From Chondrosia reniformis (taxonomy: Eukaryota > Porifera > Demospongiae > Chondrillida > Chondrillidae): a stretch of 64,000 nucleotides of DNA. Position numbers and translations under genes: made by a program. The notes beneath the pieces were generated by a model. That model was not told where the DNA came from. It did not search any database and was given only the letters and a program-made list of their open reading frames with translations. Shown in pieces: positions 27,827-38,200 of this stretch (position 1 is the stretch's first letter; each line of letters opens with the position of its first letter). The stretch covers positions 7,393,884 to 7,457,883 of the forward strand of contig OX359199.1 in assembly GCA_947172415.1 (NCBI GenBank), written 5' to 3'.

Positions 27827-28870
27827 GTTAATGTACTGTTTTGTTAGAGAAAATTGCGTAATACTATATATGGCCGACCGTTATAAGGTATAATATAATC
27901 AAGACAAAATTCCATACTATATCTGAAAATCTAGAATACTTTCCAATTTTTTATACATAGGGATATGCACTGTGTAGTACTTGATTGTTATTGAAGTACT
28001 ATCTATCCATATATTTTACATGGATCTCGTTAAAGTGAAATTTCGTCAATCGACAGCCAACGAAACTCCAAAGGAAAAAAGTTGGACCATACCGAACGCT
28101 ACCATCCACGACGCTCATAGGCCGGGATCGGTGGTAACGCTCTGCCGAGTTGAGCTTTGGGTGTCACTTGCGTGAGAAGAACCAGTTCTTCTCGATATGG
28201 CCGACTCATATGAATCCTAAGATATCAGATGCCAATCCCACATTACGTGGAACCCCCCCGAAATCCGGATTATTGGTGAGCACGTCTCTATGGCACCAAC
28301 CGATTAGGAGACAGCTTCAGAGTCTAAGCGCTACCAACCTCTATGGGAACCGCAACCACCATAGAGATGTGTCCAGGTAGGCCTACTATATAAGGTTTTT
28401 CGCTTCTATTTATATGAAGTTTTGTCCAAAGAAAACGGTTGTGGTTGGGACCTTTTTAAATATATTTCTCGTTATTTCCAGATCAGTGAATTGTTTCAAG
28501 CAAGTTTAAAGACATAGGCAGTATTAGTGGTTCACCTGAGAACTGGGAAAAGCGAAAAAAATCCTGTAAGTATCTTGATGGGCCGAGGAGAACGACTTTT
28601 CTGATCCCAATTATTTTCGAGAAATCGTCAATTTATTCCACTCTATTTCCAGACCAGTGAATCGTTCCAAGCAATTTTACACACATACGCAGTATTTCCA
28701 ATACATCTTAAAACTGCGGCAAATAGATAAAAGCCTGTATGTGTCTTGGTGAAGGGAGGAGAGCGACTTTTCATGATACAGAAAACTAGATATAGTGAGA
28801 GGTCCGTTATTTATTGCCTGTACGATATTAATGCCTATGATCGATATTTCAACTAGGCCGGTTTTATTAG
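27827..28870. mobile_element. ~1.05 kb insert in satellite, copy 3
   Basis: Third copy, at the far side of the array and in the same orientation. It is slightly more diverged in its last ~200 bp than copies 1 and 2 are from each other. The copies bracket the homogeneous core of the satellite. Confidence 0.7.
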
Positions 28871-29331
28871 ATGTCTGTGAATTCTGACACAAAGATTTAG
28901 CTATATAGCTTCATATCTCTAGCTCCATTTGATAGAGTGACAGCCCTCAATGTACATTAAATTCTGGTATACAAAGTTAATGTATGGTGAGAGATAGGGC
29001 AAATTTTAAGTTTCATCAAAATTTCAAAAACCCATTGGACATGCTCTATAGATGTCTGTGAATGCTGACAGCAAGTTTCAGCTTCACCTCTATCCAATTG
29101 ACAGAGTTACGGTACTAAATGTACATTAGATTATGGTATACATATTTAATGTATGGTGAGAGAAAAGGCAAATATGAGTGAACTACAAAATTTGCAAAAC
29201 TCTGTGGATATGTTTTATGGATGTCTGTGAATGCTGACACCAAGTTTCAGCTTCGATGCGTTCCAATTGACAGAGTTACAGAACTAAATGTACATTAGAT
29301 TATGGTATACAAATTTAATGTATGATGAGAG

Positions 29332-29795
29332 AACCGCAACTACTGAAAGTAGCCACAGAGCTCTGTCCAAGTAACCGTATCCAAAGGTCTCGCCATTTCT
29401 TGTTTCGTCGTCGTAGATGTTGAAATAGCAACCCAGCTGGATGGCATCGATAATGCAAGAGAACGCTAAAATGTAGATGCACAATAACACTGGTTGGACC
29501 TTATGAAGGTCTCTGGCGGCCCACACGCCAGCTAATATGACGACAATTTGGCCAAAGAAGTAGGTTGATAACCACGGTACATGAGTCGTTCGGCACAGTG
29601 TCAAGGTTACAAACGAATAGTGAAGTGCTAGAGGAACCGATATGGGTAAAGGAGTCTTCGGCGGTCGTAAGCATCGACGCTATGATGCGTCTTTCGCTGA
29701 GCTCTCAGAGTGTAAGAGATACCCCTTCATTCCTTTGGAGTTAAAGGTCTATTTCCATCATCCTGGACTTTTGGGGTACTTGGTCGAGACATGCT
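29332..29795 (-). pseudogene. Truncated inverted copy of the ATRAP-like gene
   Basis: Reading the minus strand, the sequence matches the gene at 6546-7043: it starts near the MSQPSTPK codons, continues through VILAGVWAARDLHKVQPVLL and GYGYLDRALWLLSVVAV, and then stops at GTTGCGGT where satellite sequence takes over. A block of roughly 40-70 bases is missing in the N-terminal region and reading-frame breaks are present there. The last third (C-terminal membrane segment and tail) is lost. Because the parent gene is intronless, DNA duplication and retrocopy cannot be told apart. It is not expected to be functional. Confidence 0.88.
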
Positions 29796-30089
29796 ACATC
29801 CGAGAAATATCCGCTTAGCCAAGTGTTTTCCCTCAAGAATAGGTTAACGAGCTTCATATGGGACCATGCAACCAGGGAAAAGGAAATGAAAGCAGTTGAT
29901 AGTACATGTGGCAAGGATATTTAACCACATTTCCTTCTCTCAGTGTTTACTATTTTACGGCAAAAACAAACATTTTGAAACTATTACTTGAACAAGATAT
30001 TTGTGTTCAATGATAGAAATTGATAGAAATGTACAGTTGTTGTTGGTCAATACATAAACTAAAGTTACTAGACAGAGTGAGGTGTACAG
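29796..30089. other. Intergenic, no recognisable feature
   Basis: Unique sequence between the pseudogene and the 3' end of the CARD gene. Nothing convincing was seen; no candidate first exon for the P450 gene was found here. Confidence 0.5.
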
Positions 30090-31642
30090 TTAAACCTTAT
30101 GTAACAATTCTTCCTGAAGTTGACTGGCCTCTTTCATCAAACCCATGTCATACAATGCATTGAGGATCTCTGACCATTGAATAGTAGGTCTTGCTGCCAG
30201 AATCCTCTTAGCCATTCCATCCCCACTACTGTCTCTCTCCACATCGCCGTCTAAAGGCACTTTAATATGTTCATAGAACTCAGTCTTCCTTCCTTTGATC
30301 AAAGCAAGTACATGAATGCTCAGACCATCCAGTGTTGGAGTTTCCCCTGCAGGTCACAGACCAAACACACAAGCACACATCACTAGTGGCCCCAACGGTT
30401 AAGGTAGATAAGACGACTCACTCAATTTAGGATTTTCTAGAGTTTCCTGAGTAGGAATCTTAAGGTCTGAAGGTTCTGTAAGTATTGCATAACATTGGTA
30501 CACTCATGTCACCCCACACATCAACATGTAAGCTATACCTACCTGAAGTAGTAGAGTTGGTAGGAGACGAGGAGGAGGAAGAAGAGTTGTCAGAGGCCTT
30601 TGAAGTTTGGTTGTAACAGTGCCCACTTTTAACACCACTTGAGTAGCACTTCCTATGCACACAGAGATTTCAGCATGAATACAGCAGCTACAGTGGGTGG
30701 GGCAGCACAGTAGTCATGGCTGTGGAGTGGGTGGGGCAGCACAGTAGTCATGGCTGTGGAGTGGGTGGGGCAGCACAGTAGTCATGGCTGTGGAGTGGGT
30801 GGGGCAGCACAGTAGTCATGGCTGTGGAGTGGGTGGGGCAGCACAGTAGTCATGGCTGTGGAGTGGGTGGGGCAGCACAGTAGTCATGGCTGTGGAGTGG
30901 GTGGGGCAGCACAGTAGTCATGGCTGTGGAGTGGGTGGGGTAGCACACAGAGAATCAGATTGGCTTGCAGGTCACAGGCTATTTCAAGTACATATCCTAA
31001 AAGTACAGAAGTAACAGGATTAGCTTACTTGCTTTGCTGGGAGGTGTCCCCTAACACCCTGGTGTCCTGGGCTGCCCCCATTATTGTAATGGTGCTGTTT
31101 GAGATCTTGTTCCCGGCTATGACAGTGTTTTGCTGCATGGACACTCCACCCTTCCCATGAGAGGCGGAGAATTTAAATCCTTCTGGACCAAAGGGAAAGT
31201 TGGGACCGAATGGTGAATTTTTTGGAAAAAATGACTGAGAGTGGCTACTGCTACTCGAACTTCTTGATCCATACTCAGATCTGTTGTGAGCTGGCCTCCC
31301 GGAGCCCTGAGGTGAAGAAGATGCATCTTGTGATGGCGTCCTCCTAACTTCAGCAATTGTATCTTTTAGACGCGCAGATAACTCTTTGTGATGTATATGG
31401 GCTTGCTCAATCGCACTCTTCTCCAATATATCGGCGAAAGATACCATTTGATCGATAGATGCTTTCATTAAATAGTCCAAAAGTATCCTTCTTTGCTCAA
31501 GAGGGTTCTTTTCGTTTCTGATGTACTTCATTTGATCGTTATTGATCAGATCTCCCTGAAAAAGCATTCCAAGAATCGATTCGACTTGTAATGTCCGCTC
31601 TAATGCGCTATAGTTCTTTTTGATGATTGCCTCAGCAGCCAT
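30090..31642 (-). CDS. CARD-domain protein with C-terminal amyloid-like motif segment
   Basis: About 350 residues in four exons: 31036-31642 (ends at donor GTAAGC), about 30549-30656, about 30426-30475 and 30090-about 30345. Residues 1 to ~93 fit a death-fold CARD: six amphipathic helices with LQVESILGMLFQGDLIN, NEKNPLEQRRILLDYL and a QMVSFADIL helix. A Ser/Gly/Phe/Pro-rich linker (about 100-165) follows. Residues 172-187 (NTVIAGNKISNSTITI) form a strand-turn-strand motif also found three times in the neighbouring protein. A Ser-rich stretch then leads to a C-terminal helical region (RPTIQWSEILNALYDMGLMKEA) that resembles the last two helices of a death domain; this last point is tentative. 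CARDs nucleate signalling filaments in innate immunity and cell death; that role here is inferred. The start is the only Met before the CARD. It is head-to-head with the next gene. Confidence 0.8.
30694..30945. repeat. 34-bp minisatellite in intron of CARD gene
   Basis: About seven copies of a 34-bp GTGGGTGGGGCAGCACAGTA-containing unit, almost perfect, in the first intron of the CARD gene. Confidence 0.95.
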
Positions 31643-31796
31643 TTTGCTTATAGGGGAAATACGTATTACCTAGGCCGGTGACCTTGAAGTCTGTTTACAT
31701 ATGGTTTAGAACATGTGGGTTAGCATTTGCCCAATAGATGGCCGGGTCTCTTTTTCGTTTTTGACTCGGCCGCTTAAATTCAGGCATCGTCCAAAA
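31643..31796. promoter_or_regulatory. Putative bidirectional promoter (CARD gene / amyloid-motif gene)
   Basis: 154 bp separate the divergent start codons. No other gene fits. Co-expression of the two motif-sharing proteins is an inference from this arrangement. Confidence 0.5.
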
Positions 31797-32553
31797 ATGG
31801 CTGCAGCTGCTCCAGGCTCAGATGAAGCTCGTACAATCATTAATGTTTCTGACAACCAAATTCGGGATGGTAGCAGGGTTGATGTTCGGTAAGGTAAAAC
31901 AGGGGGTTTCCGGACATTTTTCAATCTAGACGCTCTGAAGCTCTTCTTTTTTCAGCCAAATATATATATCGCTGTTCGGAGACCCCTCACCGTCCGGAAA
32001 CCCTCCTCCGTACCTTACGTATGAATTGTAGATATAACTGCATGGTTCTCCGGGTAATCCTATTGTCAGCTAATCTCGTACCCGGACCATCTCCGCCGTC
32101 GTTTTTGAGTGAGAGGCCCTTCTCCGCCCCCTTACTCAAAAACGACGGCGGAGATGGGTCTGGGTACGAAACTAATTGTCAGCACCTTCACATTACATAC
32201 ATATAGAATATATAGATTGTGGGTACATTTGTTTTATTCTGTGCCGTTGGGATACAGGTACGGTCAGGGCGGTGGATCTGGTGGATCTACTGCTATCAAC
32301 ATTTCAAGCAATAATTTGAATAACGCTAATGTGGAGGTGAATGCACCAAATCCGACTGGAAATGTGCCTACTGACATAAATGTGACCAGCAATGAAGTAT
32401 CAGACAGTCAGATCTCCATAAGGTTTGTAGCCAGTTGTAGAGAGGGTCCACTTATATAGCTACATATTCTCATACTGTAGTGGTATAATGCAATGGCATT
32501 TTTAATTTCCCTCTAGTCCTATGGAGACAGACCAGAGGGAGGATATTAATTAA
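31797..32553 (+). CDS. 97-residue protein with three amyloid-like repeat motifs
   Basis: Three exons in consistent phase: 31797-31888 (donor GTAAGG), 32258-32422 (donor GTTTGT) and 32517-32553 (TAA). The protein has no recognisable globular domain. It carries three related segments: residues 14-30 (IINVSDNQIRDGSRVDV), 43-58 (AINISSNNLNNANVEV) and 70-85 (DINVTSNEVSDSQISI), joined by Gly/Ser- or Pro/Asn-rich linkers. The pattern is hydrophobic-x-hydrophobic, then N, then hydrophobic, then D/N-S/A, then hydrophobic-x-hydrophobic. The CARD protein encoded divergently carries one copy of the same pattern. No annotated family recognised. It may be a filament-forming partner or regulator of the CARD protein. 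An MITE lies in intron 1. Confidence 0.75.
32062..32183. mobile_element. MITE-like hairpin element with 9-bp target duplication
   Basis: Element 32071-32174 (104 bp) has ~40-bp terminal inverted repeats starting TAATCTCGTACCCGGACC and ending GGTACGAAACTA. Perfect 9-bp direct repeats ATTGTCAGC flank it at 32062-32070 and 32175-32183. It lies in intron 1 of the 97-residue protein gene. Termini resemble those of the element at 9729-9862. Confidence 0.88.
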
Positions 32554-32841
32554 CCACCTATAACTAACTTAAACTTTATTTTTGTATAGTGTTTAAAATT
32601 CATTTTTTGAAGTTATTCCAGGATTAAGTGAAATTCACTGAAGAAGTAATTACTAAACAGTTCATTCATAAATTATAGTAAGCACGTAAGTAAATGTAAG
32701 AAGGAATGCCCTTTTGGTCTGTAAATGGGGAATTTTAGCATCTCAGAAAAGTGAGGAAGTCATTGCCACCTAAACCTCAGAGCTATATGAAAATCCAGTA
32801 CTGTTTCGCTAGAAAGATGACATGAAATGAAAACTTTATTA

Positions 32842-35108
32842 TTAAGGAGTTTGTTGTATAATGATGATCATGACAGTTACATTGTCAGTGCAGCCTCTAG
32901 TGACGGCCTCAATTGCCAGTCTCTGACAGGCTGCCTCACAGCGGAAGGCAAAGGGATCGCCAGTCACCACAGTCCTAAAGTTGCTCTCCACTTTAACATC
33001 TACAGTGGAACGGGCATGACAAACAGTAAATCAACAATTCTCAGGAACTTTATTGTAACTTAAAATCTCCATAAATCTTCAGTTAATTGAAATGCACAAA
33101 CTCACCTTTTGGAGGTACTATAGTTTCATCCTAAAAAGTACAGAAACACAGGCATTATAACTATATAAATGTTAATATCAGCTGTACTTGTAGCCTGTTC
33201 ACAACTGGTCATGAGTCAATTGTTTCCATGGAAACAACACTAACAGCCTAAGTACCTATCTAATGTACATTAGGTGACATCTTGTGTTAAACCAACTTTA
33301 ATAATCTTCTGCACAAACAAGAGAGCTTCTTCAGCATCAAATGCCTTCCACAGGCCATCACACGCCACAAGTATGAACCTAACATAGATGACAGTTACCA
33401 TGGCAACTCTTAATGTCATACCGCTCTCTTTTAACTATTCATAACAACACGTACCTATCTTCAGAGAGAAGAGTACACTTCTTCACATCCGGTAGGCACG
33501 TTACTCCACAGTGCTTGAACTTGCCATCTCCAATGGAACGAGACACTTCTAACACGCCAGATACCCTACCATCTCTGAAGAACGACCATACATAGTCCTT
33601 CAACACGCAATCTCAACATTTTCTGGTCCGGCATACTTCACCTTACAAATCCTCCTGCCTTTTGGATTCTGCTTCTCTCTTCAAACTACGTAAGTAGTAG
33701 AAAAGAGAGGGGGCACTAATAAGAATACTCTGCATAATAAATCTGAAGACTGATAGAGCAGACCACAAGTGTTTGTAGACTGCACTACTCACATCAACTG
33801 GTGAATGGTCCTTTGTGAGTTTGACTGCAGAGAGCTTTCCACTGTCGCTCTCTCTGCAAAGGACAGCCTTGCTGTCCCCCAAGTTGGCAACATAGATGAC
33901 ATCATCCAAAACCAAAATGGCTACTGCTGTAGTACCATCCTTCCATGAGGGGCTGGCATTAGAGGCATTTAGAAGAAAGTTGTTATCAGTGATTTTAAAG
34001 GCGTCAATCAAACACTTTCTTACTTCCCTGTCAATATTCTGCACATCACCTTGACACAAACACACAAAAAGAGTTGGACTACATTTTCATTTTTACTAAA
34101 ATGACAATTATACTAATATAGTAGCAGTGTATCTGTATAGTATATGTTAGTGATTAGTACCCCTGGGGAACTTGCTGACAATGTTCTGATGCAAGTGTTC
34201 AGCTGCGTAGGCAGAAGCTCGGGCTCCACTGTGACCATCAAAGACAGCAAAGTAAGACATGCGGGATCTACAAATGAAAGGGTTCTCCTCATCAAAGTAA
34301 CTGTTGCATAATGTAAGAATGGGCGGGTCCATGCAAGTGTAGTAAATTGCACATGTACGCACATGGATTCTGGTTGCTCCTCCTTAAATTCCTTCAACAT
34401 GTCACTGACATGCTGGTGAGCGTCCTGCATGTCTTCTCTCTCTCCCTTTCTCTCTCCAGTAAACACTTTAAAATGAAACCCTGCAGATCAACAAGAAGAG
34501 AAAGTGGTAACTGAAATGATAGTTGTTGAACAGAAACTGTAAAGGAATCAAAAGGAATCAAAAGATAACAAACATTATTATGTAGTATGTTTATGCAAAT
34601 ACTCTCCAGTGTCATACATTATGAGGTCTTTGGACTCAAATATGGTTAGCAGTAAAAAGAGATATATATTTGCACATAATTATGATATCAAGGGGTGTGG
34701 CCGAAAGGGGGTGGGCCGAAAGGGGGTGGGGCGAAAGGGGTGTGGCCTTATACTGTTTACTATGATACTTGTCTCTTTTCGCTTCTTCTGTTCTACACTC
34801 TCTGCACTGCAGTCCTCCCCACTGTTAGCCGACCTTTTAACCCCGGACACTGCACTGCTCTGTGACTCTGGGGGCAGGTCCCCGAAAAGGGACACGCCTA
34901 CAAGGATAAACACAATGGAAGATAATGGGTGATGACATGAGTCAGTTGTGACACCATCAGGCTCTGCCAATTAGCATATAGCCTCCGCTAACTGACGCGC
35001 TAGCGACCAATGGTAACGTTGGGAACCACTACTCTCAAGAAACCTACCACTCGTGTCTCCCTTAATGGTCGAGCCGCCAGGAGGAGGCAAGTCTCCGAAG
35101 AGATCCAT
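32842..35108 (-). CDS. ILKAP: ILKAP-like PP2C-family serine/threonine phosphatase
   Basis: Metal-dependent protein phosphatase (PPM/PP2C) most like integrin-linked-kinase-associated phosphatase. The start MDLFGDLPPP matches the conserved N-terminus of ILKAP, and a second LFGDLPP repeat opens the next exon, as in vertebrate ILKAP. Catalytic blocks in order: RKGEREDMQDAH, YFAVFDGHSGARAS (metal-binding Asp/Gly), SWKDGTTAV, VIYVANLGDSKAVLCR, EERSRIQKAGG, GRVSGVLEVSRSIGDG, FILVACDGLWKAF (metal-binding Asp) and CTDNVTVMI near the C-terminus; stop at 32842-32844. About eight exons. The open frame continues upstream of the chosen Met, but the conserved start argues for 35108. Head-to-head with the myosin gene. 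High confidence. Confidence 0.93.
34691..34745. repeat. 15-bp tandem repeat in ILKAP intron
   Basis: Three to four copies of a CGAAAGGGGGTGGGC-like unit in an intron of the ILKAP-like gene. Confidence 0.8.
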
Positions 35109-35264
35109 TTTGTGGGCAAATATAGATTTGTTATACATACATTGGTATTGCTTGCTGTATAATTTATTTTTTGAAGATTGTGCAATTTGTTGTTTTCGTT
35201 TCAGATAGGCCATTACTGTACATTTCCACTGCTTCTCCGCTAGGCCCTCCTGGGCTCACCAACC
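35109..35264. promoter_or_regulatory. Putative bidirectional promoter (ILKAP / myosin)
   Basis: 156 bp between the divergent start codons at 35108 (minus) and 35265 (plus). Inferred from spacing only. Confidence 0.45.
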
Positions 35265-38200
35265 ATGGCAGCTGTTGTGCTAAGGCCATGGATGCCTCGC
35301 GAGCTGGATAATTTAACTGAACTCGCTGAACTCACAGAAGATTCGCTGTTATCCTCAGTGAAGAAGAGATACGACGAAGGACTCGTCTACACGGATGTTG
35401 GCGACATATTGGTCTCGCTGAATCCTTTTAGAGAAGTTCCAATCTATTCGGCTGAGTGCTCTGGAATGTACGCCGTACCCGACGTGTCTCATTTGGCCCC
35501 TCACATCTTTCGGTCCGCTTCGCGCGCCTTCATGGCGATGTTGGACTGTAGGAAGGACCAAGTGTTTGTCATCAGCGGGGAGAGTGGAGCGGGGAAGACC
35601 GAAGCGGCCAAACTACTCATGCGACAGGTCAGTACTGCACAAGCTAGTGATCATGGTGCGTGCATCGAGCTACCTCAAGCGAATATCACCAATCAAACAA
35701 TGTCCTACTTTTGGTGGAGGAATGAATCGCTAGTGATTATAAACAAATCAGTTTCTGTCACCCATGCCATTCATGTACATATCTCATGTGTTGATGTGCT
35801 TCATGGTGTAATGGTCACTGCACGCTTTGAGGGTTTAGTTGTGCACAGTGTCTACTTGCATGACTGCCTCGCTGATCGCATCCTCTTGAAGTGATAGGTT
35901 GACCTACAAACAGGAAGGTCGTGACTCTTGACCCACATCCAAAGAGTATGTCACTTTTATGGGTTCAGGAGCTCCTACACAAGTGAAGTATACACATTAG
36001 AATTTCCGTTTCACCACACGACCTTACTTATGATTCAGTAACCAATCGAGTGGTTCTCTTTGATCAGTTTATAGTTATACATTTAATGTGGTTCTTTTTC
36101 AGATTATGGCTGTGTGCAAGTCTGGCAACCTTGGCCAGCATCTACAGGAAAAGATTGTTCAGGTACACACCCCTCTTCCATGTCATACCCCTCTTCCAAT
36201 CCACACCCCTGATCTCTGCCACACCCCTGATCTCTGCCACACCCCTGATCTCTGCCACACCCCTGATCTCTGCCACACCCCTCTTCCAATCCACACTCCT
36301 CATCTCTGCCACAACTATCTTTACTTCTAGACTAGTCCTCTATTGGAGGCATTTGGAAATGCCAGAACTGTCCTGAACAAGAACTCGAGTAGGTTTGGCA
36401 AGTTTCTTCAGTTGATCTTCACAGAAGATGGAAGAATTGCAGGAGCAGGATTTGAAGAGTACCTTGTTGAAAAGTCACGTGTTTCTTCTCAGGCAGAAGA
36501 TGTAAGTGTCTTGTATGCGAATGTGGGCATACATTTGTACATACTTGTGTCACATGCCAGGAGTCTGTGTGGCATACATACTTGTGTCACATGCCAGGAG
36601 TCTGTGTGGCATACATACTTGTGTGTTTGTTTTAGGAAAGGAACTTTCACATTTTCTATTACTTGTTTGCTGGTCTGCCAAGAGATGTGAAGAAATCATT
36701 GCAGCTAGAAGTACGTACAAGCACTCATTCATACATAAGTGCCTTCTCCTACGTAGTTGTGTTCATGTAACTATTCTGTCACCAGTCTGTCACTATTCTG
36801 TCATCAACTGTTTTATTCAGTCTCCGCAGCATCACAAGTACTTGTCTTCCTATGACAATGTTAGAGAAGATTGTTCATCAGAGGAGAGCAGGTAATCACT
36901 AAACGAGATTGTCCCAGCTTGTGGTTAGAGTAATTGTTCTTTAGAGTTAGATTTGAAGAGGTTTTGGAAAGTCTCAAATGCATTGGCTTTCTTGACACTG
37001 AATACAAAGAGCTGTTTACAATATTAGCAGTAATCCTCCATATTGGAGACATAGTGAGTGCATATCCAAGAGTATACTGAGTTTGGCTATGTCAGTAATC
37101 TCACCTCTTCACTGTGTACAGGAGTTTGTACCAGATAGCGAAGACACTGAACATGCTTCAGTGTGCAACCCTGAGAAGGTGGAGATTGTATGTCGGCTGC
37201 TCGGACTGGAGCATCCAGAGGACATTGCCTTTGCACTGACTACTCTACGGAACTTCACCCGAGGTGAGTATGCCAGGTCTGGTGTAATAGAATATTCTGT
37301 AGTGCACCTTCTATTTCTGGTGAAGGAGAGGCCATTGACAAGCACTACACTTGTGAGAAGGCTGCTGAGGTGAGAGACGCGATTGCCAAGGCCATCTACC
37401 AGCGAATGTTTTGCTGGATAATTCACCACATCAACATGGTGCTGGAACCTCCGGAACACGACTTCTTTCTCCACATTGGTAAGCTCTCAGATGCTGATTA
37501 GCAATGGTGAACCCATCTGATGGTGTATTTGTGTACATACTTAGGTATACTGGATATCTTTGGATTTGAAATATTCAACCACAATGGTTTTGAGCAGTGC
37601 TGTATAAACCTTGCCAACGAGCAGCTGCAGCACTATTTCAACCACCAGATATTCGCAATGGAGAAGGTTAGGTCCTCAATGCTACTTTATGTATAGTACA
37701 GATTTATACAAATATCTGTGCATAGCTTTGGTAATTGAATGCTGTAATGGTACAAGTCTGTAATCAAGGTACGTACGTGTGTCTCTTTTGTGTGTGAAGG
37801 CTGAATATGCAAAGGAAGGTTTGGATGGTCTGGCTATACGTTACCGTGACAACAAGCATGTGCTAGATCTGTTTCTGACCCGCCCACTCGGTCTCCTCTC
37901 CCTTCTTGAGGAACAGAGCAGGTCACCAAAGGTAAGTCCTTAGATCAGAGACCACACCCATCATTAGCTTGGACACGCCCATCATTAGCTTGGACACGCC
38001 CATCATTAGCTGGGCCACGCCCATCATTAGCTTGGACACACCCATCATTAGCTTGGACATGCCCATCATTAGCTGGGCCACACCCATCATTTGTACTTAG
38101 GGTTCTGATAAAGGATTTGTTCAGAAGTGCAAGCAGTCGATCAAGAATGATGCCTTTGTGCCACACAAGGGAGATCTTCCCACATTTGCCATCAGTCACT

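Larger units (their letters stand above)
10566..29331. repeat. Satellite array, 169-bp monomer with higher-order repeats
   Basis: About 18.8 kb of head-to-tail copies of a 169-bp monomer. Landmarks in each unit: GAGAGATAGGGCAAAWATGA, CAAAACTCTGTGGATATG, TTTATGGATGTCTGTGAATG, a TTTCAGCTTC block and AACTAAATGTACATT. Variants differ mainly in the 3' block (GGATGCTTGTATACAT, AGATTCTGGTATATAT, AGATTATGGTATACAA). The edges (10.6-11.9 kb, 13.0-13.8 kb and 27.6-29.3 kb) are more diverged; the core (about 15.2-27.5 kb) is very homogeneous. Higher-order periods are visible: about 1018 bp (6 monomers plus a 4-bp insertion), 1352 bp (8 monomers) and 1519 bp (9 monomers minus a 2-bp deletion). Some ninety monomers are present. 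The repeated ~60-codon minus-strand frames are by-products of the monomer. Confidence 0.97.

Noticed and set aside
10566..29331. Regular repeats reminiscent of a CRISPR array
   Set aside because: There are no unique spacers: the whole 169-bp unit repeats, the context is eukaryotic, and no cas genes are present.
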